47,886 nucleotides of DNA from an uncultured Bacteriovoracaceae bacterium (GTDB lineage Bacteria; Bdellovibrionota; Bacteriovoracia; Bacteriovoracales; Bacteriovoracaceae): assembly GCA_937930825.1 (NCBI GenBank), contig CALHBL010000128.1, positions 1-47,886 of the forward strand. Reading direction: 5' to 3'. The notes beneath the pieces are model-generated. The model saw only the letters and a list, made by a program, of their open reading frames with translations, was not told the DNA's origin and ran no database searches. Shown one piece after another: positions 1 to 8,613 of the stretch (position 1 is the stretch's first letter; every line of letters starts with the position of its first letter). A program made the position numbers and the translations under genes.

Positions 1-429
1 ATCTTCTTCAAGGTCACTTTCTTCAAGGTTATCTGCTAACGAACTATCTTCATTAAAGTCTTCCTCAAGCTCATCAACGATGGAAGCTGAGCCAAAATCA
101 GGAGAGGGGGTATCAGTAATTAAGTTTGAAACAAGAAGAGAAAAGGGACCAATAGCTATTAAATCTCCATTCTTTAATGGAGATCCTTCAGAGAAGTTTC
201 CATTGATACTAAGCGTGTTAAAGCCAGGTTCTTTAGTTATAGTCCATAGACCATGCTCAAAGAATATTCTTGCATGCTCACGAGAAACTTGTTTATCCTC
301 AAGCATCACTTGACATGAGTTTGCCCGGCCCACAAAGAATGTTCGCCCAGCTCCCTGGTTCCCCTCAATTTCTTTTCCTAAATCTACTTGAAAAAGAGGT
401 TCATTATCTTTAGAAACACTTATATTCAC
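1..429 (-). CDS. FHA-domain protein, 3' end cut by window edge
   Basis: A reading frame on the minus strand begins at a GTG (427-429) and runs open through position 1, so the C-terminus lies outside the window. The translated part (143 residues) holds a forkhead-associated (FHA) phosphothreonine-binding fold: a glycine-arginine pair in 'FVGRANSC', then 'VSREHARIFF', then a 'SINGNF..GSPLKNGDLIAIG' like segment, followed by a very acidic tail rich in Glu/Asp/Ser. It overlaps the end of the preceding FHA gene by 20 bases, so the two are probably translationally coupled. FHA domains read Ser/Thr phosphorylation; no kinase is in view. The GTG start is my choice because no ATG exists early in the frame and the FHA fold begins soon after it. 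Confidence 0.8.
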   Translation of the reverse strand, partial: MNISVSKDNEPLFQVDLGKEIEGNQGAGRTFFVGRANSCQVMLEDKQVSREHARIFFEHGLWTITKEPGFNTLSINGNFSEGSPLKNGDLIAIGPFSLLVSNLITDTPSPDFGSASIVDELEEDFNEDSSLADNLEESDLEED

Positions 430-1411
430 CTGTTTCGTATCCTAGTTTTTCTTCTAAGGAAGCAACTTGCTTCTCTGCTTTCTTGTATCTTTCATCCTCA
501 GGATAATCCTGTAAGAAGGTAATGATTGCGCAGTACTGGTTCATCGCTGAACTAATTTTTAATGCATCTTCATCTTGCTTTGCTTTTACTTCAATCGCTT
601 TAATATAAGCCTCAAGAGAATCTTTCGTCCTCTTTAAATAGAAAGAGGCATCTCCATGATTAGGAACTAATATTAGGGCCAACTCAAATTGCTCGATCGC
701 CCTAAAAAAGTTTTGCTCACGATACTCTCGCTGCCCTCTATGAATAAAAGCCTGTAATTTATTTTTCACATCCTTATCTACAATTTCCGTTTCTCTCTTA
801 TCAGTGAATTCTATTTTCTCTTTCTTAATACCACCCATCACTCGGCCCTTTCTTCGACCAGCAGGATTTTGCTGTCCCTCAGGAAGCATAAAGAGCCCTC
901 CTGCCAAGACTATCAATATAATTAGGATATTAGGCTTCTTCTTCTTATCCTTTTTCTTCTTCTTTGAGCTAGAAGTCTCTTTTTCAAAGTCCTCAGAAAA
1001 GTCCTCATCATCTTCATCTTCATCTTCATCTTCTTCTACGGAAATAAGAGCCGCTTCCTTAACTACTATTTTGTTATACTTATATACCGTTTGACCGATT
1101 ATAATTTTATCGTTATTAACTAATCTGTGCTGACTCACCTTCAAGTCATTAACAATAACTCCATTCTGACTTCCAAGGTCAGTGAGAACATACTGATCTC
1201 CAACTAATGCTAACTCTGCGTGCTCCCGTGATGACTTTGTATCTAGTATTTGAACATCTACTTTATCTGAGCGCCCCATAACAACTCTCTTCTTAGAGAA
1301 GTAATATGAGGTTCCCTTACTCTTTCCAGTCATGCACATGAGGCGATAGTGGGTCCCCGCCTCCTTAGGAGCTTTCATATTCTTTGTGATTTTTACGGGA
1401 GGATTAACCAT
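410..1411 (-). CDS. FHA-domain membrane protein with C-terminal TPR-like region
   Basis: This 333-residue protein has an N-terminal FHA domain (about residues 25-110) with the usual marks: 'MGRSDKVDV' (46-47 Gly-Arg), 'SSREHAEL' (60-67) and 'LGSQNG' (79-84). A strongly acidic run (about 126-142), then a Lys-rich run (150-159), lead into one hydrophobic segment (about 161-176), so the FHA domain is probably cytoplasmic and the remainder across the membrane. Residues about 217-250 look like one or more TPR helices ('GQREYREQNFFRAIEQFELAL'-type pattern). The start codon overlaps the stop of the gene before it (TAATG). It is the second of three consecutive FHA genes downstream of a TadC-like gene, so a regulatory or scaffolding role for a pilus or secretion machine is plausible, but that is inference. 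Confidence 0.85.
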   Translation of the reverse strand: MVNPPVKITKNMKAPKEAGTHYRLMCMTGKSKGTSYYFSKKRVVMGRSDKVDVQILDTKSSREHAELALVGDQYVLTDLGSQNGVIVNDLKVSQHRLVNNDKIIIGQTVYKYNKIVVKEAALISVEEDEDEDEDDEDFSEDFEKETSSSKKKKKDKKKKPNILIILIVLAGGLFMLPEGQQNPAGRRKGRVMGGIKKEKIEFTDKRETEIVDKDVKNKLQAFIHRGQREYREQNFFRAIEQFELALILVPNHGDASFYLKRTKDSLEAYIKAIEVKAKQDEDALKISSAMNQYCAIITFLQDYPEDERYKKAEKQVASLEEKLGYETGEYKCF

Positions 1412-2973
1412 TATTCAATTCTCACAAAAGTTATATAGAAAGATTTAGCAAAGTTATCCTTACCTATTAACGAAGAGACATGAACTGTATGGGCTACACC
1501 TCCAAGCTCATATTCACCCTGCTGGTTAGTTCCCAAATTATTAGCACTATTATCGCATAGCTCTATTACTGTAGCAGCAAAGCCCTGCTCTCTTGAAACA
1601 TCTAATAAGCTCATTCCCTGACTGGAAGTCTCTCGCATTCCCGTTAGGTCTTCTGCTTCTAGGTTAATATGAGAGAGATTTTTTTGAGAATCAAGAATAA
1701 GCGTCGGCCCATTAGCTCCTTGCATGAACTCATAGAGCTGACGAACATAGGTTTCATCACTCTCTTCTTCAGCAAAGTCTGTATCTTCTTCATTATTCAA
1801 TTCTCGAATTCTTGCCAGAAGGGCATTAATACTATTTCTCAAGGGGTTAAGTTCACTGAAGAGAAATTGACTATCAAGTCCTTTTCTCTTACCCCGAAGA
1901 GACTCTTCAATTTGGAAATTAATTTCTTCCAGTGGCCTAACCGTTAAGTAATAAACAAAACCAAAGAAGACTATCGCGACAAGGGCAGTGGTAACAAGAG
2001 ACTCCATATAAGCTTTTCTTGATTTAGCAGCTTCAATTTTTAAGGCCGTAGGCTCAAACTTAATCGCAATAACCCCAACGCATTCATTCTTTCCTGAGCG
2101 AGGGTTGAAGGCGAAAATCTTCTTCGCTATCCCAATTTCTCCATCATCAAGAAGTTTCTTTAAAACTTTCTGCTGCCCATTATCTGCATTAGCTCTAGCC
2201 TGTTGCCAAGCATAAACGTAGAAAGTATCCCCAACCACTTCATTCAGCAGAGAAAGAGGTCTTACTATACGACCGTTGAGGTCAAAGAGGCGATAGTCCT
2301 TAACACCTTCTTCACCCTTAATAAAACTAGTATTAACCTTATCTAGCTCTCGCTTTTCTAAGGCCTGATTATTCATTCGCGCTACCATATCGGCATAACT
2401 GCTACCTCTTGTGGCAGTCTCTCGAATAAGGATTTTCTTTGACTCTTGCAGAGCTGGAAAAATTGTAAGAGATATGGCCGCTATGGAAAAGAGTGCAAAG
2501 AGGATTCCAAGAAGATGCTGCCACTCATACTCTTCATTAATACCATGTATAACTGGCATAATTTTATTCTTAAATAACCAAAAAACCTTTGAGATGATAT
2601 TATTTGGTATTGGGCCAGGGTCCATGAAGTCGGAATCATCATCTTCATCATTTTTTACCCTCTTCCTTATGACTACTTTCTTTTCTTCAACATGAACAAC
2701 TTGAATTATTGAATCAGGTAGAGCAATTTTATCGCCATTTTCAACAGTTGCTCTTTTTATGGCCTTACCATTTAAAAAGGTTCCGTTACTACTTCCTAAA
2801 TCTTTAATATAGCAAGAGTCGCTTGCGACACTAATAGAGAAGTGCCTCTTTGATACACCTGCAACAGGAAAATGAATCTCACAGCTTTCATCACGCCCAA
2901 GAGAGTTTTCTCCGTCCTCTAGGACAAACTCCTTACCACGCATTTTTCCTGCAACAACGACGAGCTTATACAC
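1411..2973 (-). CDS. FHA-domain transmembrane sensor-like protein
   Basis: The 520-residue product carries an FHA domain at its N-terminus (Gly-Arg at 26-27, 'VSKRHFSI' at 40-47, 'LGSSNGTFLNG' at 59-69). A first membrane helix lies at about 154-174, an extracytoplasmic region at about 175-325, and a second helix at about 327-345. After it come a HAMP-like helical stretch with 'VRPLEEIN' and a C-terminal PAS-like region (about 422-515, with 'LILDSQKNLSHINLEAEDLTGM' style sequence, here only partly quoted). There is no histidine kinase, GGDEF or other output domain, so the FHA domain may be the output by docking a phosphorylated partner. The start overlaps the end of the DUF192 gene by 8 bases. 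Its function is not known to me; the domain order is what I can support. Confidence 0.85.
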   Translation of the reverse strand: MYKLVVVAGKMRGKEFVLEDGENSLGRDESCEIHFPVAGVSKRHFSISVASDSCYIKDLGSSNGTFLNGKAIKRATVENGDKIALPDSIIQVVHVEEKKVVIRKRVKNDEDDDSDFMDPGPIPNNIISKVFWLFKNKIMPVIHGINEEYEWQHLLGILFALFSIAAISLTIFPALQESKKILIRETATRGSSYADMVARMNNQALEKRELDKVNTSFIKGEEGVKDYRLFDLNGRIVRPLSLLNEVVGDTFYVYAWQQARANADNGQQKVLKKLLDDGEIGIAKKIFAFNPRSGKNECVGVIAIKFEPTALKIEAAKSRKAYMESLVTTALVAIVFFGFVYYLTVRPLEEINFQIEESLRGKRKGLDSQFLFSELNPLRNSINALLARIRELNNEEDTDFAEEESDETYVRQLYEFMQGANGPTLILDSQKNLSHINLEAEDLTGMRETSSQGMSLLDVSREQGFAATVIELCDNSANNLGTNQQGEYELGGVAHTVHVSSLIGKDNFAKSFYITFVRIE

Positions 2974-3316
2974 TTTTCAACTCCAATTTATCTCCAACTT
3001 CAATACTATGATCGAGCGTTCCACCCATAAACTCTAATACGCTACTCGCCTTGAAATACATCAGAGTCATTCTCCATGGTTTTAAGTTTCTAAAAATTTT
3101 TACAATCTTATTTTCATTAGAAAGAAAGACAACATCTATCGGGTAGTTCATAAAGAAGGTATGTATTGAGTTACAAGATTCGATCAATAATGCATCCTTT
3201 TCCCCTAGATCCTGGCTAAACATTAACCCTATAGTTTTTTCTTTAATAGAGTTTGCGACTTCAACATGAGCAGCGACTACTAAACCCTCTTTTTCTACTG
3301 ATAGTAAGTTCTTCAT
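2966..3316 (-). CDS. DUF192 family protein
   Basis: This 116-residue protein matches the DUF192 family pattern: 'KTIGLMFSQDLGEKDALLI' near residues 28-46, 'IHTFFMNYPIDVVFL' near 51-65, and a closing 'SSVLEFMGGT' segment. The family is small, often secreted, and lacks a firmly established biochemical role. Here there is no obvious signal peptide, so it may be cytoplasmic. Its ATG overlaps the TAA of the TadC-like gene by one base, and its end overlaps the next FHA gene, so it is part of one transcript with them. A DUF192 gene between tadC and FHA genes suggests a link with pilus assembly; that is inference. Confidence 0.85.
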   Translation of the reverse strand: MKNLLSVEKEGLVVAAHVEVANSIKEKTIGLMFSQDLGEKDALLIESCNSIHTFFMNYPIDVVFLSNENKIVKIFRNLKPWRMTLMYFKASSVLEFMGGTLDHSIEVGDKLELKSV

Positions 3317-4221
3317 TACTTAGCCCCTCCCATTGCTTCTAGGGCAAGAGGTGCTCCAACGATTAAGAAAACAGCTGGAACAATTAAGAACAACATTGGA
3401 AATAGAATTTTGGTAGCAGCTGTTGCACCAGCTTTTTCAACATCAGAAGACCTCTTTTGACGAATCTCTGTACTTAGTGCTTTCAATATAGGCCCAATAC
3501 TAGCACCAACAGAGTCAGCAGCAATAAGAGTCGCGCAAAATGAAGAAATCGGAATTAAATCTATTCTCCACGCCATATTCCTCAAAGCTTCGGCCCTTGA
3601 AGCCCCTATTTTAATTTCTTTCATTAGGATACTAAATTCAGATGTAAGTGAAGAAGGTTTTGCTTTTTCATTAACCTTTGCCATCGCGGCGATGAAATCT
3701 AATCCAGCTTCAACACTCAACGCCAGCATATCAACAGCAAAGGGCATATTCCTCATTACCTCTTTTTGCCTTTCCTGAACTTTACCTTTTATCCATAAGT
3801 CAGGGTAAATATACCCTACAATTGAGGCAACGAAGATTAAGTTTAGTGACCATGTTTCTTCAAGAAATGTCCTAATCACTAAGAAAAGAATGGGAAAACC
3901 AACAATGAGAAAAAGTTTAAAACTAAAGAAATCTTCAGGAGTTAACACATCAGTAAGACCTGCTGTAGCTAAACTTCTTTTATACCGCTCTCGTATTTTC
4001 TTTTTATTCTTAAAACTTGCTACGATTGGTGTCACGTACCTACGAAAAAATGGCCTGGAATACTTAAGAATAATTCCATGCTTAGCGAGGGAGTCTTTAT
4101 CGCTCCCTGCACCAGTTTCTAATTTTTCCTGTGCCTTATATTCATCTTCCTCGATAAACATAAGACTCATCACTAAGAAGACCGATAGGCCTGCTAAGAA
4201 TAGTGATGCGTACATTAACAT
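3316..4221 (-). CDS. tadC: TadC-like type II/IV secretion inner-membrane protein (T2SSF domain)
   Basis: The protein (about 301 residues) has an N-terminal membrane helix, a basic cytoplasmic segment, two further hydrophobic helices near the middle, and a T2SSF domain with the characteristic 'PFAVDMLALSVEAGLDF..A' helix, ending in another hydrophobic helix. This is the TadC type of platform protein for Flp/Tad pili. I place the start at 4221 because GAGGAG (4228-4233) sits six bases upstream of that ATG; an upstream in-frame ATG at 4248 has no comparable ribosome site. TadA and TadB, which usually flank TadC, are not upstream: the neighbour is nagZ. The gene is therefore the first of an operon with DUF192 and FHA genes. 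Confidence 0.85.
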   Translation of the reverse strand: MLMYASLFLAGLSVFLVMSLMFIEEDEYKAQEKLETGAGSDKDSLAKHGIILKYSRPFFRRYVTPIVASFKNKKKIRERYKRSLATAGLTDVLTPEDFFSFKLFLIVGFPILFLVIRTFLEETWSLNLIFVASIVGYIYPDLWIKGKVQERQKEVMRNMPFAVDMLALSVEAGLDFIAAMAKVNEKAKPSSLTSEFSILMKEIKIGASRAEALRNMAWRIDLIPISSFCATLIAADSVGASIGPILKALSTEIRQKRSSDVEKAGATAATKILFPMLFLIVPAVFLIVGAPLALEAMGGAK

Positions 4222-4301
4222 ACGACACTCCTCGCCATTTATACTCATAGAATATCAAAGACTTAACAGCTAGGAATGGGAAGGAAATAAAGTCCACTCA
4301 A

Positions 4302-4318
4302 CTTACTAATCTAGTAAG
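4302..4318. repeat. Short perfect inverted repeat upstream of tadC
   Basis: CTTACTA (4302-4308) and TAGTAAG (4312-4318) form a 7-bp dyad with a 3-base spacer in the 117-base gap between nagZ and tadC. There is no T-run after it on either strand, so it looks more like an operator or a weak 3' end of nagZ than an intrinsic terminator. Confidence 0.35.
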
Positions 4319-4338
4319 GTTCATAGTAACTGAGTAAA

Positions 4339-5427
4339 CTAGTTTTCTTTTTCTTGATGGAGAGCTTCTATTTTTTCAGTAATTTCTTTAATAAAGGTTT
4401 GTGATGCTCCTGTATTAATTCTCTTACCAACTTCAGGTATATAGACAGGCTTATACTCAGATAAGTATTCTTTCTTAACGTTCATCACTCGTGAATATAC
4501 CTGAGTAATAAGTTCGTTCTTTATTCTCATTGTTTTCTTTGCTTCTTTGAGAGCTTCTAGCCCTTCGCGAGCAAACTCCATACTTCGATATTCAATTATA
4601 TCTGCTCCGGCCTCAACTGCCATTACTGCAGCTTCACCAACACCATAGTTATCGGTAATGGCCTTCATTTCCATATCATCTGTAATTATTAGCCCAGTAA
4701 ACTTAAGATTCTCTCTAAGTAGTTTATAGGCATTTGAGCTAAGAGATGTTGGTAATGTTGAGTCAATGGCATCAACAACTAAATGGGCCATCATCACAAA
4801 CTCTGCTCTTGATTTTATAGCTTTAGTAAACGGCTTAAACTCTTCAGTCTGCAATTCTTCTAGAGTTCTTTTCACTATAGGTAAATCATAGTGTGAATCT
4901 TTAGTGGTTGAGCCATGACCTGGAAAATGCTTCGCGCATGAAAGAACACCATTAGTCTGTAGACCTCTTATTATGGAAGAGACATGCTTAGAAACAGTTT
5001 CTTCATCTTTTCCGAATGCTCTGTCCCCAATTACTTTATTATTAGGATTAGTCCAGATATCGCAAACCGGAGAAAAGTTCACGTTTATGCCGCATGCATT
5101 CAACTCATCGGCCATGATTTTAGCAATATGATAGGTAAGCTTTGGGCTATCGATAAGACCAACATCGTACATTGACGGAAGTTGAGTAAACCCATTCTTA
5201 AATCTAAAAACTCTGCCACCTTCATTATCGACTGCGATAAATAATGGGTACTCGTCCCTCACTTGTTGAATAGAATTAACAAGTTCAGCTAATTGAGCAG
5301 GGTTTTCGTAATTATGAGAAAAGAGAATTACTCCTCCAATATTTTCACTTTCAAGAAAGCTCGCTTCTTCTGGTAAAAGCTCTGGCCCCGATATACCAGT
5401 CATAATTAATTGACCTAATTGATTCAT
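4339..5427 (-). CDS. nagZ: Beta-N-acetylhexosaminidase (glycoside hydrolase family 3)
   Basis: This 362-residue enzyme matches NagZ, which removes N-acetylglucosamine from anhydro-muropeptides during cytoplasmic peptidoglycan recycling. Diagnostic motifs are 'AKHFPGHGST' (about 165-174), the following 'DSHYDLP' loop carrying the catalytic Asp/His dyad typical of NagZ, and 'IITDDMEM' (about 247-254), which contains the nucleophile aspartate. No signal peptide is present, consistent with a cytoplasmic enzyme. A good ribosome site (AGGAGG, about 5434-5439) precedes the ATG. It follows a lipoprotein, PilZ and mreB genes on the same strand, an envelope-related context. The C-terminal end beyond the barrel is short, without the second GH3 domain of larger family members. 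Confidence 0.93.
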   Translation of the reverse strand: MNQLGQLIMTGISGPELLPEEASFLESENIGGVILFSHNYENPAQLAELVNSIQQVRDEYPLFIAVDNEGGRVFRFKNGFTQLPSMYDVGLIDSPKLTYHIAKIMADELNACGINVNFSPVCDIWTNPNNKVIGDRAFGKDEETVSKHVSSIIRGLQTNGVLSCAKHFPGHGSTTKDSHYDLPIVKRTLEELQTEEFKPFTKAIKSRAEFVMMAHLVVDAIDSTLPTSLSSNAYKLLRENLKFTGLIITDDMEMKAITDNYGVGEAAVMAVEAGADIIEYRSMEFAREGLEALKEAKKTMRIKNELITQVYSRVMNVKKEYLSEYKPVYIPEVGKRINTGASQTFIKEITEKIEALHQEKEN

Positions 5428-5446
5428 ATAGTCCTCCTATTTAAGC

Positions 5447-5461
5447 TTTCAAGTATTGAAA
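5447..5461. repeat. Dyad upstream of nagZ sharing a 12-mer with the dnaJ leader
   Basis: TTTCAA (5447-5452), a 3-base spacer, and TTGAAA (5456-5461) form a short dyad 20-35 bases before the nagZ start. The 12-mer TTGAAAACTCAC that includes its right arm (5456-5467) recurs at 12071-12082 in a larger dyad upstream of dnaJ, in the same orientation and at a similar distance from the start codon. Confidence 0.35.
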
Positions 5462-5559
5462 ACTCACCAAATGACTTGAATACCCGAATGGTATTAAGCC
5501 TCAAGGTACGCTATCGCGCTTGAATTCCTTTCCAGTAGCTGTGGAATACAGGCCTAACT

Positions 5560-6324
5560 TTACTTGTGGTAAAGAGAGAACCCCTGAGCTGGCCATAACA
5601 TTTTTGCATACTTATATTTTTCAGAGAATAGAAAGAATACGACACTTCCTGAAATATTCATTGAAAATCGATCTTCACCTTCTCGTGTTCTACCATCATA
5701 CTCCATAAAAGCAGAAGCAAAAGGCTCATCATTAATATTTAAGTATTGTTCGGCTATGAATGGATATCCATCCCAAATAACATGGAATTTCATCTTCCCT
5801 GCTTTTGCCTTTATTGCTTTTTCAATAAAACCTGTAAAGTAAACACAATCAACAACCTGAGAGAAGTAGCAAAAGACACCATTGCCGCCAGGAAATTTAA
5901 ACTTCTTTGTTCCTTGCCACTGCTTTTCAGGACTTTTCAACTTAACAACAAGCTCACGATTAGCAGCATCCACAAAAGTTTCACTCTGGTAAAGCTTACT
6001 ATCAAACCATACCTTATATTGTGACTTATCCGGTCTCAGCAACCTTATCTTCTTCTTCAAATAGCCTGGTGTTGAAAAAACGATTGATTGCTCTAAAGTC
6101 TTATTAGATTCATTTGAAGTCACTTTATACTTGGAAACAATACTCTTACCATTCTTTGCTGTGCCAGATTCTCGTTTAACATCGAAAGAACCTGATTTAT
6201 CGTCAAGTTTCATCTCTACACTATATTTAAGAATGCTATCTTTTGAGCTTCTCTTGCTAGCACAAGATGAAATTAAAAGAGTTAGAATCAAGAGTTTATT
6301 TAATAAAAATAGGCTTCTATTCAT
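5560..6324 (-). CDS. Putative lipoprotein of unknown function
   Basis: The product (254 residues from this start) begins with a basic N-terminus and a hydrophobic core ending in 'LLISSCASK', which looks like a lipobox with the cysteine near residue 21. The mature part is predicted to be mainly beta-rich, with charged segments and no motif I recognise. I chose the ATG at 6324 because it has GAGGA (6332-6336) in front and overlaps the end of the PilZ gene by 8 bases (a coupled start); the longer frame to 6366 would destroy the signal peptide. It sits between the PilZ gene and nagZ on one strand. Function unknown; envelope location is well supported by the leader. Confidence 0.75.
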   Translation of the reverse strand: MNRSLFLLNKLLILTLLISSCASKRSSKDSILKYSVEMKLDDKSGSFDVKRESGTAKNGKSIVSKYKVTSNESNKTLEQSIVFSTPGYLKKKIRLLRPDKSQYKVWFDSKLYQSETFVDAANRELVVKLKSPEKQWQGTKKFKFPGGNGVFCYFSQVVDCVYFTGFIEKAIKAKAGKMKFHVIWDGYPFIAEQYLNINDEPFASAFMEYDGRTREGEDRFSMNISGSVVFFLFSEKYKYAKMLWPAQGFSLYHK

Positions 6325-7177
6325 CAATAAAATCCTCAAATTCCTTTTGGGCCACTGAAGACTCACTAGATTCTCTGAGGAGATTGGTTATATGAACAGT
6401 CAGTTTTTCAGAAGGGTTAAAATTCAAGCCAACCTTATGCTTACTTGAACCTTTTGCTGCACTAACATAGTCAACCTTGTATATAAGGTTAGCGCCTTTA
6501 ATAACAAATATATCCCCATCAAAGAGAATATAGAAACTATACTTATTCTTATCATTAAAATACTTTGTTTCTTCCTCGCCAACTGTAAATGCAATTCCAG
6601 TACGAGAAATATCTAAGGACCTAAATCCAACAAGGTCTTCAACATCATTGATTTTCTTTTTTAATTTTTCCTTAAGCTCTTTCTTTTGCCTCTGCTTATA
6701 GTCGATATAGAGCTTATCTTCTTCACGCTTTATTTCGATTACATTACTTTCATCTTTCTCATTTAAAACTCTAAAGTATGCATACACTTGATGATGAGGG
6801 AAAGTAAGCAGTCTTTCGGCAATACGCTTTTCAGATCGATAAAATTCCCCTTTGAGGCGGATAACAAGAGCGTCCTGAATATCGTCTTTAGACACTTCAC
6901 CTTCTGAGAAATAATCGGACTCATTCAAAGAAAAAGTAAAGAGTACAGATTTACCAATTAAAGGATCGTCACAGTCGCTTCCTTCACTGAAGAGACTGAG
7001 TAGATATTCGGCAGAGTCAGATGTCTTCAAAAGTGAAAAGTTCTTAGCTCTATAGAGAACTGATTCTCCACCTTTGATCCAAACCTTCATCATTAGCTTT
7101 TGCTTAGCAATAAGACTCAACTTTGGGGTCATTTCATCCAAAGTGAGCTTTATAAAATTTGAGCTTTCACCGATCAT
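6317..7177 (-). CDS. PilZ-domain protein, probable c-di-GMP-related
   Basis: This 286-residue protein has a C-terminal PilZ-like domain from about residue 160: 'LVGFRSLDISRTGIAF' corresponds to the D-x-S-x-x-G signature, and 'KVGLNFNPSE' near 245-255 to its closing strand. The N-terminal 150 residues form a separate unclassified region. The RxxxR motif needed for classical c-di-GMP binding is not obvious ahead of the domain (the region has 'KREEDKLYIDYKQRQKK'), so nucleotide binding is uncertain. It follows mreB by 15 bases with only a weak ribosome site, implying co-transcription. A PilZ protein coupled to MreB could link second-messenger state to cell shape; that is inference. Confidence 0.75.
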   Translation of the reverse strand: MIGESSNFIKLTLDEMTPKLSLIAKQKLMMKVWIKGGESVLYRAKNFSLLKTSDSAEYLLSLFSEGSDCDDPLIGKSVLFTFSLNESDYFSEGEVSKDDIQDALVIRLKGEFYRSEKRIAERLLTFPHHQVYAYFRVLNEKDESNVIEIKREEDKLYIDYKQRQKKELKEKLKKKINDVEDLVGFRSLDISRTGIAFTVGEEETKYFNDKNKYSFYILFDGDIFVIKGANLIYKVDYVSAAKGSSKHKVGLNFNPSEKLTVHITNLLRESSESSVAQKEFEDFIDE

Positions 7178-7192
7178 TTTCTTAATAATTCC

Positions 7193-8230
7193 CTACGAAA
7201 GAGTTGTAACTTGCTTCAAAAGATCAATTGATTCTAAAGCTTTTCCACACCCTCTTACTACGCAGGTTAAAGGATCTTCTGCTAAGCTAACAGGAAGACC
7301 TGTTTTTTCTTTAATGAGAATATCTAAGTTTGCCAGGAGAGAACCACCGCCTGCCAAAATTATTCCATTATCAACAATATCTGCTGCAAGCTCAGGAGGC
7401 GTTTTCTCTAGAGAGATTTTAATCGCTTCAACAACTTCAGAAATGGGGTCACTCAATGCATCTCTTATTTCATCACTTGTAACTTCAATAATTTTTGGTG
7501 CCCCTGCGATTAAGTCACGCCCCTTCACCTCAAATGATTTCACTTCTTCATCAAAGGGATAGGCATTACCGATACTAATTTTAATTGCTTCAGCAGTTCT
7601 TTCACCAATGAGGAGTGAATATTTCTTCTTTATATATTGAGTAATCGCTTCATCAAACTTATCTCCAGCAACTCTTACCGACTTAGAAAAGACAATTCCA
7701 CCAAGAGAGATAACGGCGACTTCTGTGGTTCCCCCTCCAATATCGACAATCATATTTCCGCTTGGCTCGGTAATGGGCAAACCAGCTCCAATTGCTGCGG
7801 CCATAGGTTCTTCAATAAGATAAACTTCACGAGCTCCTGCTTGCTCAGCCGATTCTTTAACCGCTCGCTTTTCAACCTGAGTAATCCCAAAAGGAATACA
7901 AATAATTATTCGTGGCTTAACTAGCTTTGAGCCAGCAAGAGATTTTTGAATAAAGTAACGAAGCATAGCTTGAGTAACTTCAAAGTCTGCAATCACTCCG
8001 TCCTTCATAGGACGAATGGCCTTAATAGAGCCAGGCGTTCGCCCAAGCATTTCCTTAGCTTCCTTACCAACCGCTAAAACTTTAGAAACTCCCTTCACTC
8101 CCTGATGAACAGCAACTACAGAAGGCTCATTTACAATTATTCCGCGGTCTTTCGCATAGACCAGACAATTTGCTGTACCAAGGTCGATGGCCAAGTCATT
8201 TGAAAACCAATCTAAAAACTTCTTAAACAT
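7193..8230 (-). CDS. mreB: Rod shape-determining actin homologue MreB
   Basis: The 345-residue sequence is a full-length MreB, which polymerises under the inner membrane and directs lateral wall synthesis. It shows the actin-fold ATPase motifs: '[14 protein letters not shown]' (phosphate-1), '[15 protein letters not shown]' (phosphate-2) and '[11 protein letters not shown]' (adenosine). The N-terminal 'FKKFLDWFS' amphipathic stretch fits membrane binding. The ribosome site AAGGA lies 8 bases before the ATG. mreC and mreD, commonly next to mreB, are absent here; instead a PilZ gene, a lipoprotein gene and nagZ follow on the same strand. A candidate promoter lies at 8292-8319. Confidence 0.97.
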   Translation of the reverse strand: MFKKFLDWFSNDLAIDLGTANCLVYAKDRGIIVNEPSVVAVHQGVKGVSKVLAVGKEAKEMLGRTPGSIKAIRPMKDGVIADFEVTQAMLRYFIQKSLAGSKLVKPRIIICIPFGITQVEKRAVKESAEQAGAREVYLIEEPMAAAIGAGLPITEPSGNMIVDIGGGTTEVAVISLGGIVFSKSVRVAGDKFDEAITQYIKKKYSLLIGERTAEAIKISIGNAYPFDEEVKSFEVKGRDLIAGAPKIIEVTSDEIRDALSDPISEVVEAIKISLEKTPPELAADIVDNGIILAGGGSLLANLDILIKEKTGLPVSLAEDPLTCVVRGCGKALESIDLLKQVTTLS

Positions 8231-8291
8231 AAAATATTCCTTATCCTACTAATCTAAAGTGATAATATTTTCTCATTCCTCAGCTACCAAG

Positions 8292-8319
8292 CTTATAAGA
8301 ACGAAACTCTTTTCCTCAA
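8292..8319 (-). promoter_or_regulatory. Candidate sigma-70 promoter for mreB
   Basis: On the minus strand TTGAGG (8314-8319) is followed after 16 bases by TATAAG (8292-8297), about 60 bases before the mreB start. Both hexamers are four-of-six or better matches. No experimental support. Confidence 0.5.
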
Positions 8320-8481
8320 CCAAAACGCAAAAGCTAAGTAAATAACCCGCTTTACTTTAGTCAGGTTTTCAGTCCATTTCGCCTGCAATTATTCAGCTAA
8401 TGACAACGCCCAGCATCTTTAAATCGCGAATTACCAAGTACTTCGGTTTAATAAGTAAAATTTAACACTTAGAGAGCTCTG

Positions 8482-8613
8482 ATGACAACAAAAGATGCCC
8501 TACCACCCTTGCCAATACAAAAGGCTCGGTCTACTATGAGCGAACAAATCGTAAATCAACACTTAGCAGCAGAGGTTAACTCATGGGAATGGGTAGAAAG
8601 AAATCAGTTTTAA
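8482..8613 (+). CDS. Possible 43-residue small ORF overlapping the basic mini-gene
   Basis: An ATG-initiated frame encodes 43 residues beginning MTTKDALPPLPIQKARS and ending WEWVERNQF. It has a weak purine-rich stretch (AGAGAG, about 8471-8476) ahead of it and overlaps the start of the next small gene by 31 bases in another frame. I recognise no family. It may be a genuine leader or co-translated peptide, or simply an open frame in the 5' leader of the mini-gene; the overlap and the W-x-W ending are the only unusual marks. Treated as tentative. Confidence 0.3.
   Translation: MTTKDALPPLPIQKARSTMSEQIVNQHLAAEVNSWEWVERNQF

Noticed and set aside
995-1040. Tandem six-base repeat (TCTTCA type) in the FHA-TPR gene as a phase-variable tract
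   Set aside because: Only about three copies, in multiples of three bases, so it would not shift the frame; it simply encodes the acidic run.
804-1094. Plus-strand frame rich in Ser and Phe opposite the FHA-TPR gene
   Set aside because: It is the antisense image of the Glu/Asp and Lys repeats of the FHA protein.
7074-7562. 162-residue plus-strand frame opposite mreB and the PilZ gene
   Set aside because: Both minus-strand genes are clearly real; the frame shows no family features or ribosome site.
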